The notes under the pieces: model-generated | Database searches by the model: none | What the model saw: the letters and a program-made list of their open reading frames with translations, nothing else | What the model was told of the DNA's origin: nothing | Position numbers and translations under genes: made by a program | Origin: Trichuris trichiura | Taxonomy: Eukaryota > Nematoda > Enoplea > Trichinellida > Trichuridae | Reading direction: 5' to 3' | DNA: 64,000 bases | NCBI GenBank assembly: GCA_037903355.1 | Contig: JBAJFE010000026.1 | Coordinates: forward strand, 6,138,001 to 6,202,000 | Shown: positions 42,401 to 55,300 of the stretch, in pieces | Layout of the letters: every line of letters starts with the position of its first letter | Numbering within the stretch: the stretch's first letter is position 1

Positions 42401-44911
42401 TATTACATCAAACCGAACTTTACTCGATTGCTAGAGCCTAGAGTGTGGTCTGACGCTGCCTTCCAGGTGTTCTTCTCATTGGGACCAGGATGGGGTGGTC
42501 TGATTACTATGGGAAGCTACAACCGTTTCGACAACAACTGTCTTAGGTTGGTAAACTATTATGTTGTTCATCTACGGCTTCAAAATTTTAGAATTTACTT
42601 TTTGCATGTAATTGTTAAAGTTTCTAGGGCTACTTTGAAGACGTCAACATTCCTTTCATTAAAAATTAGTATGCTCAAAGCTGGTAAACTGGCTTGACGG
42701 AAATGAAATATTTTTTGGCTGGGTTCTCCTACTGCGGTTACCCTTCGAATTTCCATTAGTAGTAACAAAAAATGACTGATGTGCAAATGCAAAGAAAAAT
42801 TAACTGTCCAAGTTATTGAATTACAATGTTTTCTTTATAGGTTCTTTGTCACAAATAGCTTGTTCATGAATGCAGGCTGTTTCTCTAAGGGAAATGGTTA
42901 TTAAAACACGGATATTTTGTAACAGGACGGATAGTTTTCAATGACAATCTTTCTAAGCTTTTAGGCTTCTTTCTTATGTATTGAGTAACTGTGCTTGCAC
43001 TGCACCGTTGTCAACGAGATGAGAGAGCTCCAATCTCTCATCTCGCTAACGACGGAACTACAGCATTTTGGAAGGTTCGAAGTAATATTAGCTGCATTCT
43101 GTTTTTTGCCCTTATAATCGCTGATCCATCCGATCGTAGAGCAGTTGTTTGGTTTATTTGCCTAAATTCGTTAAGAGAAGGAACTACATAAGCTATGTTC
43201 GGGCTTCCACGAAGAAAGTACCTTTTTTTGGTAGGATGTTTGCTACGTACAAAGCCCCATCTTCCACGAGACTCCTATTACTGAATAGTAAAAAATCCAA
43301 GGTGAAATGTGAAAGCAAGCTAATTTTAGAAATTTGCATTTAAGCAAACCAGTACAGGCTTTGTAATTTAACGTTACGCGTTTGGTTTGTATGAATCACT
43401 ACAAAACGAATAGGTTGCTTATCAACTTCATATTACTAAATTTGGAATTCACTATCTGTATAACTTGGATATGCGTCTTTTATGTTTATGTTACCTTTGG
43501 TTTTTTAGTTGTATGATTAATTTAGTACCGTTCAGTATTTGGAATTTTCAACGAGCGGGCTTAAGGATTTCAGAATATACGTTACAGGGATTCGTATATA
43601 TTGCCTCTGGTTATGGAGCTGACATCGTTCTACGCGGGTTTCGTGGTTTTCTCTGTCATTGGATTTATGGCTCACGTAACTGGTAAGAAAATTGAAGAAG
43701 TCGTCTCTGAAGGTAATATGACGTAACAGTTCATTCTTCGATAAAGCTACCAGTATTGCAGGACCCGGCTTGGCTTTCATTACCTATCCTGAAGTAGTTT
43801 CACGTATGCCATTGTCTCACTTTTGGTCAGCTCTATTCTTTTTCATGGTTCTTACCGTGGGAGTTGATTCAGTGGTACGCTTTTGTTTGCAGGGTGACCT
43901 TTAAGCATCTGTATGAACCTGATTCAGTTTGTCATGGTGGAAACTGCGATTACAGCGGCGTATGACGAACTTCTTCATCGAGGAAAATTTCACGTAAAGC
44001 GGGTTTACATTCTCACTGTTGGCTGTTCGGCCATGTTTCTCCTTGGCCTCTTCTTCGTCACTAAGGTAATTACGATTCATTTCATAGTCTGGCTACTTCA
44101 CGCGTTACCTGGTTATTGCAAAAGATCCTTTCAGTAACCTAGATAAGCTTTTGAATCGAGTCTGATATTGTAAACTTTTTAGGGCGGAATATACTTATTG
44201 CACCTGGTTGATCAATACTGTGCTTTTATAACCGTCATTGTCATATGTATCCTTGAGCTTCTGAGCTTTGCGTGGCTTTATGGTATAACTCGTGCGTAAC
44301 TTTTTCGCCCATAACAGTTTCTTTGCAGGAGCAGAGCGACTACTCAGCGATTTCGAATTTATGACAAAGAAGAAACTAAGCCCTGTGTGGGCTGTGAACT
44401 GGCGTTTTACGACATTCATTATAGTTATAGTACGTACTAAGTAGTGATGCCAGTTTGCTTTTGATAATTAAATTTTTTAGGCAATATTTTTCGTTTCCGT
44501 ATTTCAATATAGTACGGACTTTCGCATGGGTGATGATTATAAATATCCTACATGGGCTATTGGTGTTGGCTGGCTTATCGCTAGTCTGTCGCTTGGAATG
44601 ATGCCCGTCTATATGGCGTACAAATTAGTCGTCACTCCAGGAGCTACTTTCATGGAAGTAAGCGCAAACTGTGCTCTGCATTTTTCCAATATAATTATTC
44701 CATACAGAGACTGCGTCGGTGTACCACTCCAACAAAAACTTGGGGACCGTCTAACCCAGAGACTCGTATGAAATGGGAAGAATTTCAAAAGACAGCCGAA
44801 TATCAGCAGACGTTAAAATTTCGGTGTGATCAGTGGATTCAAAGAATGGAACATGACCATTTCGGTTGGCTGTGTTGCGGAAAAAAGGCGAAGCATAGTG
44901 CGAGTGTTTGA
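39420..44911 (+). CDS. SLC6 sodium/chloride-dependent neurotransmitter or amino-acid transporter (12 exons)
   Basis: Plasma-membrane symporter of the SLC6 family. Exons: 39420-39675, 41592-41723, 41777-42071, 42127-42259, 42308-42546, 43588-43712, 43762-43874, 43928-44065, 44183-44282, 44329-44429, 44481-44657, 44708-44911. All phases match, giving about 670 aa. TM1 reads [20 protein letters not shown] and continues GGGAFLIPY across the first splice. The Gly in the SVGL motif, where amine transporters have Asp, suggests an amino-acid-type substrate. EL2 has the disulfide cysteines ([17 protein letters not shown]) followed by N-glycosylation sites (NET, NGT, NRS). TM6 has [20 protein letters not shown] and TM8 has VGVDSVFVMVE with the Asp-Ser of the Na2 site. 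The C-terminal exon holds the [15 protein letters not shown] tail. TM7 is unusual (see findings). The start ATG follows an acceptor-like TTTTCAG by 4 nt. Intron 1 is 1.9 kb; intron 5 is about 1 kb; most others are short. The exact substrate cannot be told from sequence. Confidence 0.95.
40541..40558. repeat. (GA)n microsatellite
   Basis: A short GAGAGA run in intron 1 of the SLC6 gene. Nothing else is remarkable about it. Confidence 0.8.
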
Positions 44912-46361
44912 TTCTGATTACTGTGAGCGTGATGACGTCTGTTCGGTTGGTCAATTGAAGGTTCAAATATATCGTGTTCTTACTATTCAATTATTCAGTC
45001 TTCGTAGCTGCTAAGAGTTGCATTTCCCTGGCTTTTGCTTTGACTGTATCCACGCGAAGACGCTTGTAACTTTTCTTTAACTTCCAAGATCTCATGTTTA
45101 AAAATTATAATATATGAACTTTCTCACATGTCCTTTTTTCGATTTATTAGCTTTCATATATTTAATAATTATGGAAAAAGCACAGACCATTTGTTGTAAA
45201 CTTACACTCAAATTTCAAATTTTCAAATCTTTCAGAGCCTAGGGCGCTCCGTTTTCAACGAACACAAATAAATGCCCTGTGCGCGATGAGGTTAGTGATA
45301 TTGGGTTAGGTCAGGTTAGTTACATAGCCAAGAGGGTTGGCGAAATTTGTAATAGCTGAAAGGTCAGGTTTCGGTCACTTGACTTGCTTATTCGTTAGCT
45401 TGCAGTGAGGCGCAAGACTTCGTTGTACCGACAGAGCGCCGTTTTCTAGTCCATCATAAGCCTTTTAGTAAGTTAAATTTACGTTTATTTTATTACACTA
45501 TTATTAGGTTGCCGCATCCAAAATGACCTATCTTTTGTATGTTTGAATTTCATTGCAAATTGTTTCTTCGCTGAAAGAATGCGATGTTGTTATGTGTTTA
45601 CTTAGGTTGATTAAGCCTGTAAAAGCTGGTTAGCATTTCCTACACAGGCGCAACTAATCGCTCATCGTTCCCTCGAACTTTCTGACAGAACAGAAGTGAG
45701 CATATTAGTGAAGTTTGCTGTCTGAAGATGGTGGATCGTCCCTGCGCCAATCCTCCAAATCGTTCTATTACAAAACTTCATTACGGTTGCCATTGATCGA
45801 AGAGCTGCTTTCAGTGTAAGCTTTTCAAACTTTTCTTGTAAAATGGGACAAACATTGGGGAATTTCATAGACGAAAGTTCACCAGTTCTGTTGAAACAAT
45901 TTGCGAATGGGCATGGGAGGGCGCTATCTCTTAGTACCAGCACATTACCATTTTAAAATTTTAAATTCTTTACGCTGTTTAAAAATTTTCGCTTTCCTAT
46001 TGTCCTAGATAATAGTGCCTCCGGATAACTGCGTTTTTGATATAGAGGTTCTGCTATAATTAATTCAAGTATATCTCTGCAAAAAGGTGATTAACAATAT
46101 TTGTACTAAAGCATGCTTTTCAAACCTCGAAGTAAATTAGATTTTAAAAGCTTTCTAAGTCTTAAGCAGTGCAGGTTCCACGGGCTTTATCTGTTGCAGA
46201 TATGATAAAAACTTAGGATGCTGCTGAAATGAATTTGCCACTGCCATTCTAACCTGCTATATAAGCGTCCACGCTTTACTTCTGTTTAATCGAACTTCTG
46301 TTATAAGCCAAAAGTAAGTGATACTCGGCGAGCAATTTCAGCAAACTAAATTCAAAAGCTT
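44912..46361. other. Intergenic gap between two convergent genes
   Basis: About 1.45 kb between the stop codons of the SLC6 gene (plus) and the acetylcholine-receptor gene (minus). It must hold both 3' ends. No gene is seen. The short open frame at 45662-45943 (minus) has no recognisable content. Confidence 0.5.
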
Positions 46362-49300
46362 TTACGCGTACAAATGGGGAGCTGCGAAAAGGATAGCGCA
46401 AGTAGTGCCTGTCAAGAAAGTGGTGAACACGATCAGACAGAGCCGATCTATTGCCATGGCAGCGAACTTCCAGTCGCTAATAACTTCATGCTCTTCATCT
46501 TCTTTGCGGATGCGATCACAAATAAATCGCAGTTCTTTCAGAATACTGATCAACTCCCATCCGACTGAACGTTCCAGGAAAGTTTTCTTGGCGCTCATGT
46601 CTAAGGAGTGATGGCCATCTTTGAGACAGCAATCTTTAATCTCGTTTGGCAACCCTTCCTTCCGAAGGGCAGCTCTTTCTTCGAAATCAAGGACGTTAGC
46701 CATAAGTGACCGAGAGGAGCGCTCTTTTGTCTGTAGGTCGTAAATATGTTTTGCACGTCTGAAGCTGGAGCTTCTAAATTTCCTTCCTGGCCTTTTCATC
46801 ATGAGCAACCAAGGTAGCCAGTCAAGAAGCAGCAGACGAACCTGTAATGGGGTACGGCGATTCATATTAATTCTTCTTCCCTTACATTTACCGTTGGGGA
46901 CATGTGATGAGTTTCGCCTGTGCGATGGTGAAAATTTAGCACCAACACTGTCAGAACAACCGATGCAGACACAACGATCATGATGCAGGAAAAGTAGGTA
47001 CCTGCCAACAAGCTAAGCTTAACTGGCTCGCTCTTTTATGTTAAATGTAGGCTTGCGTCCCTCCTTTCAAGACTATGCTAATTTCTCTGCGGAACGACAT
47101 TTACTGACTGTACATGATATGCCTGTAATTCTCTCCAAAAGCTACTTATTCTCGAATCGTTTATTCTAATCTTTTCCCCGTGGGAAGCCAGGATGATAAA
47201 AAAAGTATCAGGTTAATCGACGAGGGAATATAAGAATCGCAACTGAGTTTTCTTACTGCACATTAGCCATTAAATTGTAGATAATAGATACAAGCTTTAC
47301 TACGGCTTCCCCATAATGAGATAAACGTAAAAGTAGACATTTAGTGCACAATGACTTGTGCCAACAGATGGCGCCACCCGGTAAGTGTTCGTTCGTTTGT
47401 TCTAATTGAGATGTTTATCAACGGTAGCTCCTAATCCGTATTTAAATAGTAAATAATAAATACAAGACTCTTCACGAAACTAGAACTGATTGAGAACCGT
47501 AATAGAGGATCACAAAAAATTTCCAGTCTAACCAAATTTTACGTATCTTTAAATTGTTTGATTATTTTCATGGAGACAAATTTTCCGCTGATGAAGAGCC
47601 AAACTATGCAAAGGTATTCCATCAGCTCCGCGTTACACTCAGAGGAAGACGTCAATAGAAGTTATCACGCAAGCTGCTGCTGCTATATGACAAAGCACCT
47701 GCACTCAGGTCAAAAGTTTTACTAGCTGTCTTCCATAATTGAGGCTTTGGCCAGATCAGTCGCCTATTCTTTGCCCTCTTTTCTAGTAACTTTGCTTCCA
47801 TTCGGGAATCTGAAGCTGCGCGTTCGAGGAACGTAATTCAGAGACAACAGCGAGCTGCAGGTATCAGTCAGAGGCTGCTTTAACTCATGTGAAAAAAATT
47901 GTTGGTGGCTTAATAAACTTGAAAGTCGGTATGAGGAATGAGTTGAAGTTGAAACGCATTAAGTGGGATCACATCAAAGTTTCGCTTTCCGAGCTCATCC
48001 GGAAACAGATCAGGTCGGAAACTCTTTGTACTCCTTGTATTTGCATATTACGCTAGTACCGTCAAAAACCCTACAACTTCGCCAACTTTGAACAAGCAGG
48101 TGTTTTGTTTGCTTACTCAGTGCTTCACTAAAGGGAATTTGCGGCATAAAAATGGAAGCTAATTTACTGAAAGTCAGAACGGCGAAAGTCGAAATAGCGT
48201 AAGCTGAAATAGCAGCAAGAATACCCCTATTGTTGAATAGGAGAAAATCCTGGAACACCTGAGAACCTCCGTCGCAGGAGGTTTAGTTCCTGAAAAAAGA
48301 AGTTCATGAATAGGAAGGACCCTGATAGAACTGAAGTTCTGGTGGTCAAATTGTAAGCCTGGAAATCCAGATGACTAAAAGCTTATGCATCAGGTGGTTC
48401 TGCTGCGACTATGTTAACTTATAGTTGCAAAATGTGAATTCCTTTTCGACCAAGAAGGAATCGTTGTATCCCAATCTTGCTCTGTTTGCACCTCTGAGGT
48501 AGAGGTTTGAGGTGTTCGATTCTCTTTATTTTCTTTCTCCTTTCGTTCTTCTGTTTTCTTTTGGACACTTTAGAAGCGGAGAGCAGCGCTGCAATACAAC
48601 GATGCCATTGCGGTCAAAACATCCTCCATTTCACAACTATAAGTACGAAACAGCAGCAATGCGACCATTCGGCGTAAGCGTTGGATCCTCTGAACCTCTG
48701 AAACACCCCCGAAATATGACTTCTTGGATTCCTGTTTGTTCTGGGCTATTCAGGAATTTGTTTTTCGCTAAGTCATACCTGTATAGAAGTTTCGGCTGCT
48801 CTGGAATTCTTTCCTACAAGGCATTCAGCATTTAGACTAGTCAGTATTTCGACTTTTAGGTCTTTTGACTGCCGCCTCACTTAATGACTTAAAATATTAA
48901 CCTTTTGCTTTTGTCTTTCTGCAACAACCTTAGCTGAATTGAAACTTTCTGTACTGAAAGATGTTCAAATAGCAAGAAAAGAAGAAAATGTATTTCGAAG
49001 CTTTCCCACAAGCTTATAGTGAGTTGAAATATGTAAGTTTATGATCTTTGCGTGGGAAAGATATTCGTTTACTAAATCACAGATAAATAAAAGCTTCCGG
49101 GCAGTCCTGGTCGTGTTTTCAGAGCTAACGTATCCTCTTCGTTCTTTCAAGAAAAATGTTGCTGCTGAAGACTGATCCAAGAGTGTCCTGGAAGCTCAGT
49201 GTTATTCCGTATTTTAATAAACAGCTTTCTTTCCCACACGGTTAACTTGAAATCTAGAAATATCGTAACAGAAAGGTGCGTTTTCGTGATGAAGTGATGG

Positions 49301-52300
49301 CATACTGATGGCATGCAAGTTTTATTTTATTACGCGATCCTACGCATTTAGAAAAAATATTCCAAAACTGATTGGTATACTTGTAAGACAGTTTGCTAAT
49401 CCATTGCGTGAGTGCACAAATTCTCTGGCTATTCTGTCGAACCTACCAGCAATCTGTCAACTTTCTGGAACCAAAGACCCGTGAACATTGAACAGATTTA
49501 CTACGTTTTATAGTAGGCAGCCGTTCGAGCCATTCAGGCTCAGCCTGTATTTTATCCTAACAGTTTTACAAGTCAAATGAGCTAAACTGAAGCGACGACC
49601 TGTTATCTATTCACTGTTCGCTGAACGTTAAGTAGTAATAAGGCTAGGCACGAATCTGCATAAAACTTCTTTGCCTCACCGCCTTTGTCCTAGACATTTT
49701 TAGCATGGTGAGAAATGCAGATTAAATCTGCCTCAAAACTGCTTCTTGAAACAGAGAGTGCAATAACAAGACAACTTAGCAAACTATTAACATAGTACCG
49801 CGCAACAGTGCAAGTGAACTCTTACCGATCAGAGGTACTGCATCAGATGTGTGTGGCATCGACTCTGACACTACAATTAAGAAGACGCATAGGGACATGA
49901 AGACTGATATGCCTGTAAAAAGAGAAGATCAGATCGGCTTGAAGTTCCTTTAATTTAGTCTCTACTAAACGTCATAGGTGCATTCAGAAGTTCCATGCAT
50001 TCATCCCCTTAGATACTGAAAGGAGATGAGTTTCTGCTCTATTTCACGGCAGTGATTATCCACAGGGCTACAAAGCTTCAGTAAAGTTTGTCTTTTCACG
50101 CAAATATTTGTACCAGATGTTTTACAAAAATAAACTATCAGATTGGCATGCAACTGCCGTGTTAAAAATGTGTTAGCGCTTTTATGCAAAAGAAATTACT
50201 AATCGTCACGTCAGGTGTTACTATTGATGCTTACGACTCACTTGATTATACTCTTTATTTACTCTCAGGATAAGTTATTGCTTTATCAGTCACTAAATGT
50301 ATGCGCAGAGGAATCAGAATAGTCGTAGTAGTAAGTATGAGGTCAACAAGCTGCACAAACGTCACTATGATCACCTTTGTAAATAAAAGTTGGAATAGTC
50401 GCTTATGGTTACGAGTTTTTTTGACTACCAAGAAGTCGCACAGGCGTCATTCCACTATTTAAGTGGTATTAACAACGCACCTAAAGTGAGCTTTTCTCCA
50501 GCGTCAGGTGGTAAGCTGAAATCCAAAAGGGTAATGGTGGATATCAATACACAAGGAATGATCAAGTTGAATCCATAGTACAGAGTCCTTCTGCGAACCC
50601 ATATTGTAAATGTAACGTCCATGTACGGTTCTGGGCAGCATGCGTATTTGAAAGTGTTTCTTTTCACTGGAACTCCTAAAGAAATTCCCTTCTAGAATTG
50701 GGTTCTGGTGGGGGTTGTGATTCTTTCACCGCTTAAATTAAGTCAAGTCAAAGATGAAGTTCAGAAACTTTATAACAGATTTCGACCTTAAATAAAGAGC
50801 TTTTCAGTGCATCCCTTTGATCGTTGTACGCTACATTGTATCACTCGATTTGCATGCTCAGTACCCGTTTAAGTATCTGCTTTTGAGTTAACAAAACATC
50901 GCTTTGCTAGCGCTTGAAATAGCACCTCTTATTAATATTAACGAAAAAATCAGTGCGCAGTGATTACCGCAAATTTGATTTTCTTGAAATTCCTTGCTAT
51001 GTCCTAACGCACTAACGGTTTGCCAGTGGGCATTTGTTTTACTAGTTCACGCTAAGAGCTCACAAATGAAAACCAGCTTTCTAAACAGGATGACTGAATA
51101 CCAAACCGCTATGTAAGCCCAATATTTTTGCTTCACAGTTACTTCTAAAGGAATCATTAAATGGAAATCAGTATTTCCTGTGTTCTGTGTGGTAAAGATG
51201 AATAGTTAACACGTGTGAGGAAAGACCATAAGCAAGGCCTCTGTCGCAAATCTAACATTTACTACGAGAAACATCCGTCAAAATTTTCGAGCATTATAGG
51301 CTTACCCATAAGTATCCACTCGCCATTTTCGATATAAGTATCTGTGACGACTTTACCAGGCATAAGATTGATCTGATATCCACTGTATGTCCAACTGCCA
51401 AATTTCAGTGTGCATTTTTGATCGTCAAATGGAAACCACGTGATGTCTATCTTGCAACTGCTTTTAATAATTGCGGGTGGCAGCCAGGAAATTGTACCAT
51501 CATGATTAACAATTGCATTTGTGTGCCATGTTGAATCGAACGTCTGATCTGCACTAAAAGAGGTATAGACTATTTTGACAAGCACGCGAACTGGCACGCT
51601 GTGCAAAAACAATAGAATATATTAACGAAAGAATTAAAATATCTTTGCACTGGAAACCACGGCGGGTATATTCGCAGCTAAAAAGCTTCGGGCATCGTGG
51701 AATAAAAAAAACAGGAACGAAGAGAAAATTGGGAGAATAAAAAAAATGATCAGTTGTTGTAGTAGAACTGCAACGGATAATGCAGTAAGTAACAAGACAT
51801 CAACCGCTGCTAAGCAAGGGTATATGCTGAAAGTACCTCATTCCCGTACGCCCAGTGTAGTATTTCCATAGGTTCTAAAATAAGTTGCTCTTTTTTAATA
51901 GGTAGCATTAAAGTACTGTTAGGCACTATAATTCCAGAGATTATTTGAAGTACTTAAGAAGAAATGGCAGGCTGTTGTCCTAAACTTTGTGTAAGGAACT
52001 TAACTGTACATGATGAATCTTAGAGTCAATTATTACCAATACAGAGGGTCCGTTGTATTGCTTTCAATAAACAACAATTTTTATTAGCCGAAAAAAATGA
52101 CAGAGAATGGCTAGCACAATAGTGAAAAATGAAATCTACAGAAGGAAGAAACAGGATGAAAAAATAGAAGGATAATAAAACATGCATGAAAAAAAGACAA
52201 GTGATGGGAATATAGCAAAAACTTGAAACAGCAAGAAAAGCCACCAAACCGCATTAATTCGAAAAAATGCAATACAACCTTAAGCTACTCCCTTTCAGTG

Positions 52301-55300
52301 TCGGCCACGCTTTTGTTTTATCTGATCACCCAAACACGTTTAGCTACCGATTATACTGAGCAGGGGGCATTACATCTCCCAAAGCTTCCGTTTAACTTTT
52401 TTCGAATAAAGTATTTTGTTATTATAGTTGGTCTTTCCATAAATGAATCCATGACTCACAAGTTACAAATACGACTTGATCTTTATAAGTACCTATTATA
52501 TAGAAGAATGTCGGGTTTCCATATCCGTTCAATTGGTACGCGCACAGCGAGTACATTGCCATATTCTTCCGGTTTCCACCTGAGGTACTTGTCTTTCCAG
52601 TCCTAAAAGTGCTGTGATGAGTAAGACAGGTGACGGATACTGGTCTGTGTTAAAGGACATATATGGGGAAAAGCATTGCTAATTAAAATTAATCTTATAA
52701 CGTAGTTAAATGTAGGGCTTCTTGTAGCCCATGCGACTTCTTATAATTAAGGACACTGTTGATCAGAGTCTACTCACTGAACAGGAAAATTGTGTTTTTA
52801 ATTTCAATACTCTCAGCAAAATAAAATAAAACCTTGATTATCTGAACTAGTTGAAGAACAAAGCATTTTAGACTTTTCAGAAGCTGATAAACATTGTTCT
52901 TGTCATCCCCAAATTCCAGGCCCATCAGTTCCTCAAAGAATACTAATCTTCTGCCATTTCTCTTCAGCTTGGTATTTTTGTCTTTGTAATCATTCCGTGT
53001 AAGTGTCCAATCACGAGTTAGTCCGCAACGCTTTTGTAAACTTTTAAACTGTAGCCAGCTTTGCTTAAACTTCTATTTTATTCAGCCTCATTCCTCTGTC
53101 ATTATTGTGGTCATTCTTGGGAAAACAAAGTTTCCCATTGGTTTGTTAAACTGTTTTGGTAAGTCTACAAGCGGCTACAATTCCATTTCTTCCAACGATA
53201 CCAAATAGTCTGTGGATTTCAAAAAGTCCACGCTATCTGGCAGCTAAGAAACAGAGAAAGGCCTTCAAAGAAACAGAGATCCGCGATAGATTCTTAAATA
53301 TAGGTTTGATTTTTCTGTTGCTAGTCTATTGCTTAAGCGGTAATTGTTCTATGTAAATATGACACTGAGTCCAAAGAATGCAGCATGAAATGCGTGAAAA
53401 TTATGACAAAAGAATAAAAACGGCAGAAAAAATGCAGAAATTGGGATTTCATTCCGTTGAGCCATTTCGGCTGCAGAAGGATGAAGGTAAGAAAGGAAAT
53501 ATGCATTCCAAGCAGTGCTAATACTGAAATTTGTACCTCCGTTCCTACTTCTAACGGTTTTCCGTTTAATAAGGGAACGAATAACGAATGAGAGTTGCTG
53601 CATAAAAACTGCACATAAAAATTTTGTTCACTTGCTTTGTAATACTGCTTTCATGTCCCTAATCTTCTTTAACTAAGTGATTGTAAAAATTTGATGCCTT
53701 CTTTCTATTTTTGACACCCAATTGGTTTTCGTTTAACGAGTGTAGCACAGGTTTCCTTTCGTCAAGCTCAAGTGGAAAATAGTATCCGTCCAGAAATAAA
53801 GGTAAGATTAAAGCAAAGACTCTTCAGACCTTGCAGGAGTAAAGGAAGGCAAGCTGTTGTAACTTGCAGAGAGCCTTAAAAGGAACTTAATGAATTAAGG
53901 AAGTGCAGCAACGATAGCTTCTCTTATAAACAGAATGTAGCTCTAGGAAAAGTCATCGTACACCCTGTAAGCAAAAAATCCTGTTTTAGGCTGTTGAGCG
54001 TTTCCTGACGAATTTTAAAAATTTTCACTTCTTAGCCGATCCAGGTAATCAGTGTTCTGCTATATTATTATTATATTTTGAAAAGGTAAGCTTTGACAAG
54101 CGACGCACAAGTCATCAAAACTTATTACGAAAAATACACAGTAAAAAGACAACTTTAGACCGCTGATGACGGGTCTCGAATGACCTGAAAGCTCCGGAGT
54201 CTCTTATATACATAAACGGGAACCGATCCGTAATAAAGTTTTCTCACAGTAAAGCCCTTTATTTAAACTTACGGGCTTTCCTACATCGAAAAAGAATGTC
54301 TGTTTCTTTAGAAGACCACAAGATAGTAGTGATAAGCAATATGAGATGAAAGCAGGACAACAAAAAGTAGACGGAAAAATAAGCGCGTCACTGCATCTCG
54401 TTAATATTTTGCAGTTTTATAAACATGCATTAATAAAAATAAATTTTGTCATGGCAATAAACTCGTTCAGGTAATGGTTACAATTTCACCCGAATGATCA
54501 TTTTGAATTAGTTTGCATAGTACTTTTCTAGCTTGCTAAAGGTTGCGCGTTTACAGGTTAAAAGGACTTTACTTTTAGAATAGGCTCTTGAGTAGATCGA
54601 ACCTGTCCAGTTCACTTTTTAAGTTACTGATACTGTAATCTTTTTTCAAGGGATATTATTTGCGAAATACTGAATTTTCGCAAATACGTGTTACAAGTTG
54701 CGCCAAAGGCTGAACCATAACCGCTTCACATTGTTTCACGGACAATAAAATTTAGACGAATTTTGAAGCATTTCAATACTTACGTAACGCAGCCAAACAT
54801 TCGTTTGAATTAATTGGTTCTTTTCATCCTTAAATAAAAGACAATTAAGATTCGGTAGTTAATAATGGAATGGAACTGAAAATAAAAAACGATACTGAGC
54901 TTCACAAAGTAAGACTTCTATTAAACAGAAAACAAAGTATGTTCAAGAAGTTTGATCGCCTCACATAATCAGTAAATTTCTACTCACCTTTCGGTTGTTA
55001 ATTTTTAACCTGTTTAACGCATTCCTTACACTGCTAGTCGTTAGCAAGGCAACTGTTACGATTTAGCATATATGCTCTTACGCAATTATCAATGCCTCTT
55101 CCCAAGTGCTCCTAGATTCTGCAGGATTGATGATGGCGGCTATAACAATTCTTCTTTAGGTGATAAAGAGCTGTACTTCTTCGATAAGCCTTTGAGAGCG
55201 CCACTAAGCAACCCTTACCTTGTCTAACGGCAACTAAAGCGACATAAGTCACTTATGCTAAGGGCAGACTTATGCTCTCATAATTTTAATCAAATCTTCA

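Noticed and set aside
42991..43191. Open frame considered as the missing SLC6 TM7 exon
   Set aside because: It contains no TM7 motif. The segment at 43588 supplies the Arg-Asp junction and the AGFVVFS continuation in correct phase.
45281..45330. Telomere-like GGTTAG/GGTTAGGT units
   Set aside because: Only three irregular units occur; not a tandem array, so no interstitial telomere or end is claimed.
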